Below are positions 59,071 to 64,000 of a stretch of DNA of 64,000 bases, in pieces. A model generated the notes under the pieces. That model made no database searches and had not been told where the DNA came from. It saw only the letters and a program-made list of their open reading frames with translations. Within the stretch, counting starts at the first letter, position 1, and every line of letters starts with the position of its first letter. This DNA comes from Tetragonia tetragonoides (lineage: Eukaryota; Streptophyta; Magnoliopsida; Caryophyllales; Aizoaceae). The position numbers and the translations under genes are program-made. The DNA is taken from positions 47,904,001 to 47,968,000 of the forward strand of contig CM076144.1 of assembly GCA_038025085.1 (NCBI GenBank), written 5' to 3'.

Positions 59071-60822
59071 TCAGGGGGGTCCGCTGATTTTGGAAGATCC
59101 AAAAAATTGTGAAATTGGTTGAACGACACTTCGTTCTCTACTCCATCCCTTAGAATGAAGAAGCTCTAGAGGTTGAGGTTTATCTCGAAATCGGAGATCG
59201 GCGTCGCCGTTGCAAACAAAATCTTTAACCTTTCCACCTGAATTACTCTCACAATTGGGGCCAACATCTGAGGGGGGGGATAAAGGGAAGGACGGGGACA
59301 GCTGATTGTTTGAGATTTGGGGGAGAAAGCTTGGCCTGGCCATTCTTGGTGTTTGAGGGAGTCTGATGTTTTGAACGAGGTGGGGGAGACACGTGGGGAA
59401 CAGTGGTGGTTGCTGGGCAGGGAGTGGTAGAAGCGGTGGGCTTTGAGAGGAGGGAGGCTCCCAGTGAGGCGAAAGAGGGGAGTGGGGCGTTCATGGTGAT
59501 GGTGTCTCCCACCGGGGTCAAGTCCGGAGAGAAAGGGCCCATAGGTGGTGGAGTTTCTGGAGATGAGTCCGATGAGTACATTGGAGAAGCTATGGAGGGC
59601 GGTGGAAGTGGTGTTAGTGGTGATTGAGGTTTTCGAAGGTGAAGGAGAAGGGAAATTGTGACCGTGGGAGGAGAGAGAAGGATTTTGGGTATTCAGATCT
59701 AAAAAGTCAGTGTTTAGGCTAAGAACTGAAAACGGGTTTGGATCACAAGGGATATTACCCAAACTCTCATTACCCGCATGAACCGGGTCAGGGAGAAGGT
59801 CTGTTGCACTAATTGGCTCGTAAAGCACCAAGGATTGGACTTCACTAGACCTTGGAGCTGGATGAGCCCCAAAGACTACAGGGGCAATTTGTTTAGTTGG
59901 ACTAATGATAGTCGCGCTTTTTTAAACCTAACCCGTGAATCAACTTTTCTATGCCAAGCAAATTTTGAGCTCTTCTTTAGCAAACCAGATGTTTTTGCTC
60001 TGTATTTTTTCCATTTCAAGCATTTTTGCTCTGAACCTGTTCCCATCCTTTTTCAACAGCTTTATTTGCCTGTTTGTTTTGGATTTTTGCAGTATATTTT
60101 TGACTTGTATTTCCTGGAGTTTTGTTGCCACCAATAACCCTGTGGGACTCTATGATAGTTGCCGGAGTTTTCTTCGCCGCCGATTGCCGAGCACAATTCA
60201 GACCATTATGGCCCAATATGTGACAAAATTCACAAAATTTGGGGAAATCCGGAAAGACAATCGATTGAACAATAGTACCTATCACAATTGAGGATGGAGG
60301 TTTTTTTGTTATGTCCATTTGAACACAGTGCGTATGCATATCAATCTTGATTGTTTTTCCAAGTGCATCTCCAATTTTGGTTAGCATATCACGTCTGTAG
60401 AGTTCAATGGGGAGTTCGGGAAGATGAACCCAAACTGGTGCTCTATCAATCCTTACAAACGAAACTTGAAACCCAGGCTCCCAAAGCCTTGTATACATCT
60501 CATATCCATTGATAGACCAGGGACCCTTGACCACCACTTTTCTGAAGTCTTCTTCATCATTAAATCTAGCTATGAAATAGCCCTTGCCAACTGGAATGAG
60601 TTCAAACTTGCCTTTAGGGGACCAAGTATCATTGAGTTTCTTTTGAATATACTCTCTGTCAAAGGAATTATCCAAGACTTTGCAAATAATAGAACGAAGC
60701 CAAGGTTGGCAAAGTTCCACACATTCTTCAACAGACAGGGGTATGAATTGGGGGGGGGTCTGTGGCTGTTTGGTTAGTGAGAGTAGGAGGAGGAAGCATA
60801 TGGAAGGGATATGGGGGTCCAA
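59071..60822 (-). pseudogene. LINE ORF1, DUF4283 and zinc knuckle protein
   Basis: 60822-60016 is open and encodes a DUF4283-type RNA-binding domain: VEECVELCQPWLRSIICKVL, GKGYFIARFNDEEDFRKVV, GPWSINGYEMYTRLWEPGF, RAPVWVHLPELPIELYRRD. A CCHC knuckle CEFCHILGHNGLNC follows. After a frame change a Ser/Pro/Thr-rich tail continues at 59831-59166. ORF1 protein of LINEs binds the element RNA in the transposition particle. Confidence 0.85.
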
Positions 60823-61157
60823 ATTGAACCAAAAGGAGCCTGAGGAGGAGCAGGGGTTGTGTAAGGAGTGAAGTAGTTTCTTTCGAAAAGAATTTGGGTG
60901 TTAGGGGGTTAGAGGTTTCTGAGGAGAAAGGCTTGATGAAGGTGTAAGGGAAGATATGGGTGGGTTAAGAGGAGGAGGGGGAGCGAGAGGAGCATTTGAG
61001 AGTGGAGAATCAACGCCATCCACCGCGGAGCCGCCGGAGCTGTCGGAGTTACAGGGGGAGGGGGTTCTCTCATCTCACTTTCTCTCTCTTCAACATTAAG
61101 CCACACACAACCCCCTAGAAATGACACAGATGAATATTAGTAACAGCTAGCTATTCA

Positions 61158-61345
61158 ACATTCTCATCGTTGCCATCGTCCATGTTCATCCTCACCAGTC
61201 ACCGCCCCTCTTCTCGCAGAGTCCTACCGAGAACAATGTCAACAAAGTTGAACATCCTCATCGTTGCCATCGTCCATGTTCATCCTCACAAGTCACCGCC
61301 CCTCTTCTCGCAGAGTCCTGCCGAGAACAATGTCGACAAAGTTCT
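61158..61345. repeat. 94-bp tandem duplication
   Basis: Two adjacent 94-bp copies containing CTCATCGTTGCCATCGTCCA and CACCGCCCCTCTTCTCGCAG, differing at only a few bases. An open frame runs through to 61424 (ILIVAIVHVHPHKSPPLFSQ...), but 94 is not a multiple of three, so the copies are read in different frames, and no family is recognised. Confidence 0.8.
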
Positions 61346-61429
61346 CGCCTACATCGAAATGACAACCATCCCCGTCAAGCTACCTCCCACCAAAATACAA
61401 ATTGATGTCAATTTACTTCCTTAGCCCAA

Positions 61430-62800
61430 CATGAACAACCATACTACTGTCAACAGCTCTAGGGACAAACAGCATCCACCTCTTATGGGTCATTTGAGTT
61501 ATCTCATTTTGGATTAACTATAGATTCATTAGAGCTTGGATCGTGTTGGCAACTAATCATTCACTTATGAGGCTGCCTCACCTTGAGGGTTAATACCACC
61601 TCTAACCAAACGTAACAACATCATGACATTGTGCATGATGAGGGACCTCAAGATACTAAGTTTTTGTTTTCTAACAATTTTGTTTTGTGCTTAACTGAAA
61701 GAGTAAAAGGGCAGATTGAAAGAGAGATTTTGCCATATGACAGATGAGAGAACGTCTGAATTAAACGTGAAATATATCAATTACTTCATTTAAATTTAAC
61801 ATTGATTCAGACTCGTCAATTACTGAGACCAGCAAGTAATCTATAAACAGAGTAGAAATTTGATTCAGACTCCTCAAATCTTATTTTTCCATAATACAAC
61901 GAAAGATGCAAGTTGAGCCACAGAATTACAGAATAATAATAATCTAGCCCCGCCAAGAGGCCGTTCAGTCCCAAAAGATGGTGTTCATTAATACGGAATG
62001 GGTCAAGTTCACGGCATCGTGCATGTATAAGGCACCTCAAGATACAAGTTTCTGTTTTCTAACAAGTAACAACGGATATTGATTTGTGTCACATGACATT
62101 ACTCAAATGGCAGGGCAGAGTGAAAAAGAGATTTTTGCCAAACGACAGATGTGAGAAACCCGGTTCGTCCCCGGTCTAAACCCGGTTCGTCCCCGGTCTA
62201 AACCTATTTTTATTGTTCTAAATCCGGTTTGTTTCCGGTCTAAATCTAGTTTTATTTGTTTTAAGGATGGTTTTTCCATTATTAATTTCTTTTCATTTGA
62301 GTTTTTTTTATCCTACTATTTCGGTTTTTTTGAAAGGATGCAAGTCTATTATCAAATAACAAATGTTCTTCTCAAAAAATAATAATAATAACAAATGTGA
62401 GAACGTTTGAATGCATAAACCATTTGGAAAAATAAATGGAAAATGCCAGAATCTCAATTCAACATTGAGATAGGCAACGTACAGCGCTATATGCACCATT
62501 AACAAGGTGCATCAGAGACTCTAATTTGTTGCCCTCATCTTTTCTTCAATCTGCTCTTTAGAATATGAATTAAAATCAAACATAAATTGTATACTTCAAA
62601 CACCAAAAAAAAAGTTTTAAATAACACAATGCGGGATTTTAAAAAGTTTTAATTAGAGCCTCAGAATTGCAGAATAATAATAATAATCATGGCCCAAAAA
62701 GGGCCATTCAGTCCCGAAAGATGGTGTTAATTATTTACTGATTTCATCAGAGGCAAACAAACAATAATACCCATAATTAAATACATAAAACAGACAAATA
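61430..62800. repeat. Intergenic region with short internal duplications
   Basis: GACCTCAAGATACTAAGTTT...GAGAGATTTTGCCA at 61640-61740 recurs near 62030-62135. GAATTACAGAATAATAATAA...CAGTCCCAAAAGATGGTGTT at 61922-61985 recurs near 62664-62728. A 23-bp unit CCCGGTTCGTCCCCGGTCTA.. is tandem at 62158-62203. On the minus strand 62568-62526 could be a small last exon (EEKMRATN then stop), linkage unknown. Confidence 0.5.
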
Positions 62801-63303
62801 AATAAAGATTAAATCTTGTGGGGAAAAATGTATGCCTCATGGCCTGTCCAAAGAGATAAACGCAGCAACACCGCTACTCAAGGTGATGGAATATGAGACC
62901 GTCTAACCAATGGAAAATCCTTTCGGACTCTTCTACATCGATTGACTTTATTTGTGACGTTTTACTTTTGGGATTTGCAAATATAGGAATTTAAATTTGC
63001 CCCAAGTAATTAAGTAATGGGATTATCGTATTAATCCCCGTCACATAAATAAAGAGTAAAACTTTTTCTAATTAAAAATCAAAGAAAGACAGATTCAGAA
63101 ACAATAGATTTGAAACTTCACACTTAAAATAAAAGTCAGATCAAGTGTTGGATTAATCATTTGCTTCATCCTCATCTGAGATATATCAATAAATAAAAAT
63201 AAAAATAAAAAACCCAGATCTAGAAATTTTTATACGAGACAAAACAAAAAAGGGGGCTTTGAAAAATAAAGAGGAAAAAATGAATTGAAAGAGAGAGAAT
63301 TAC
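62801..63303. other. Non-coding DNA left of the possible mitochondrial-protein exon
   Basis: A/T-rich sequence, presumably the first intron if the exon at 63304-63360 is real. I see no exon, repeat or RNA gene that I can support. Confidence 0.35.
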
Positions 63304-63360
63304 TCGGTTCAGCGGGGTTATCGACACTGCTAAAGGATTTCTCAAGAGAAACCTCTGCAT
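63304..63360 (-). CDS. Possible first exon of a mitochondrial protein (partial)
   Basis: A minus-strand TATAAATA box at 63565-63572 is followed about 205 bp downstream by ATG at 63360, giving MQRFLLRNPLAVSITPLNR and then a GTAATTC donor (63303). The arginine-rich, acid-free, amphipathic N-terminus looks like a mitochondrial presequence. I could not find convincing following exons on the left; they may be short, lost to rearrangement, or this may be chance. Confidence 0.35.
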
Positions 63361-63564
63361 TCCGGTCTGTTGAGCTTGAATATTAATAGTCGTCACCGTA
63401 CTTCAACCATAAACATAATTGATTGAAGGAGAAAGAAAAGGAAAAAAAAAAAAAACTGTTATTTTGAAGGAAAGATTTAAGTTTGAGTAGAAAACAATGA
63501 GAACAGTAGTGAAGAAGATAGATTATGAAATCAGCTGCTATGATTGACGTTAACCTAGGCTGGC

Positions 63565-63572
63565 TATTTATA
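63565..63572 (-). promoter_or_regulatory. TATA box
   Basis: TATAAATA on the minus strand, within TCTTATAAATAGCCAGC, a good plant TATA context. It suits transcription towards the ATG at 63360. Confidence 0.5.
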
Positions 63573-63789
63573 AGAGAGATAATGCATTAGGGTTTAGGGG
63601 TTTATGTATGTTGGGTTAGTCGGCTTGGGCCTGATGATGATTATTGTGATAATGGGCTTCGGCTTTGTTCTCCTAGTAGCTATGAATACAGCCAGCAATA
63701 CAATTGCTCCTCATGAATTTTTTATTTTTTTTTATTAAATGTTAAGAATTAAGTTAGGAGTTCCCTAACCTATCGGCATAAAAAAGGTA

Positions 63790-64000
63790 GTCTCTCTAAA
63801 GATGGCAAAGTGGTTTAGTAAAAAGAAGAGCTAGATTGATGGTCTTTATTGGTCATCCAATCTGCTACCCTATTACCTTCACAAAAAACATGTTTGATGC
63901 ATTTTGCGAGAATCTATAATGACATTGTGAATTTTCCACAGAACGATGATCTCCCCTTTTATAGCTTGAATGACAATCTTATTATCCCCTTCAACATGAA
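63790..64000 (-). mobile_element. LINE RNase H fragment running off the window
   Basis: The minus strand reads VEGDNKIVIQAIKGEIIVLW followed by KIHNVIIDSR. After a frame change comes a segment resembling the usual H-V-x-R-E-G-N-x-V-A-D motif of LINE RNase H (codons for EGNRVADWM at about 63878-63852). Related to, but not the same as, the RNase H at 54769-55200. Confidence 0.7.

Larger units (their letters stand above)
54540..61125 (-). mobile_element. L1-type LINE retrotransposon, decayed
   Basis: A near-full-length minus-strand element: 5' leader at about 61125, ORF1 (DUF4283, zinc knuckle), ORF2 (endonuclease, RT, cysteine-rich domain, RNase H) and a 3' end near 54540 where A/T-rich sequence begins. 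It belongs to plant L1 elements that carry a C-terminal RNase H. The 3' tail and target duplications are not recognisable. Confidence 0.9.

Overview
This window is plant nuclear DNA, most likely from a eudicot. The genes have spliceosomal introns, the host families are plant ones (phosphoethanolamine N-methyltransferase, vacuolar syntaxin SYP2, DUF4220/DUF594, polygalacturonase-inhibitor-like LRR proteins), and most of the sequence is transposons: Ty1/copia, Ty3/gypsy Tat lineage, L1 LINE, tRNA-SINEs, Stowaway, hAT and Harbinger-like MITEs. The species cannot be fixed from sequence alone; the PEAMT duplication fits Caryophyllales but does not prove it.

Layout. 1-4150: edge of a minus-strand Ogre/Tat-like LTR element with degenerate ~310-bp tandem repeats. 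4150-16250: a segmental tandem duplication holding two minus-strand genes derived from phosphoethanolamine N-methyltransferase. Both lack the first methyltransferase domain and both are broken. The left copy was split by a young 2.9-kb copia element (5628-8535) that carries only gag and protease. The copies also differ by a Stowaway and two SINE insertions. A hAT MITE nested in a Harbinger-like MITE lies between them. 17655-19796: intact single-exon DUF4220/DUF594 gene. 22298-27764: intact seven-exon SYP2-type syntaxin (minus), the best-supported host gene, with MITEs in two introns.

28828-~42425: a decayed 13.6-kb Ty3/gypsy Tat-lineage element on the minus strand (gag, protease, RT, RNase H, integrase). 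In its 3' part it carries an opposite-strand gene on the plus strand: a plant-mobile-domain exon followed by short exons whose introns have GT-AG ends and compatible phases. This is the most unusual object here.

42657-50550: two PGIP-like LRR pseudogenes among MITEs. The first was split by a 1.3-kb poly(A)-tailed retrocopy with a 16-bp target duplication. 50550-54540: mostly non-coding, with a degenerate tandem array and a hAT-type element. 54540-61125: a decayed minus-strand L1-type LINE with DUF4283/zinc-knuckle ORF1 and endonuclease/RT/RNase H ORF2. 61150-64000: small duplications, a possible first exon of a mitochondrial protein, and a second LINE fragment.

In function, only SYP2 (vacuolar/prevacuolar membrane fusion) and the DUF4220 gene look able to make full proteins. 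Most of the rest is a layered record of duplication, insertion and silencing.
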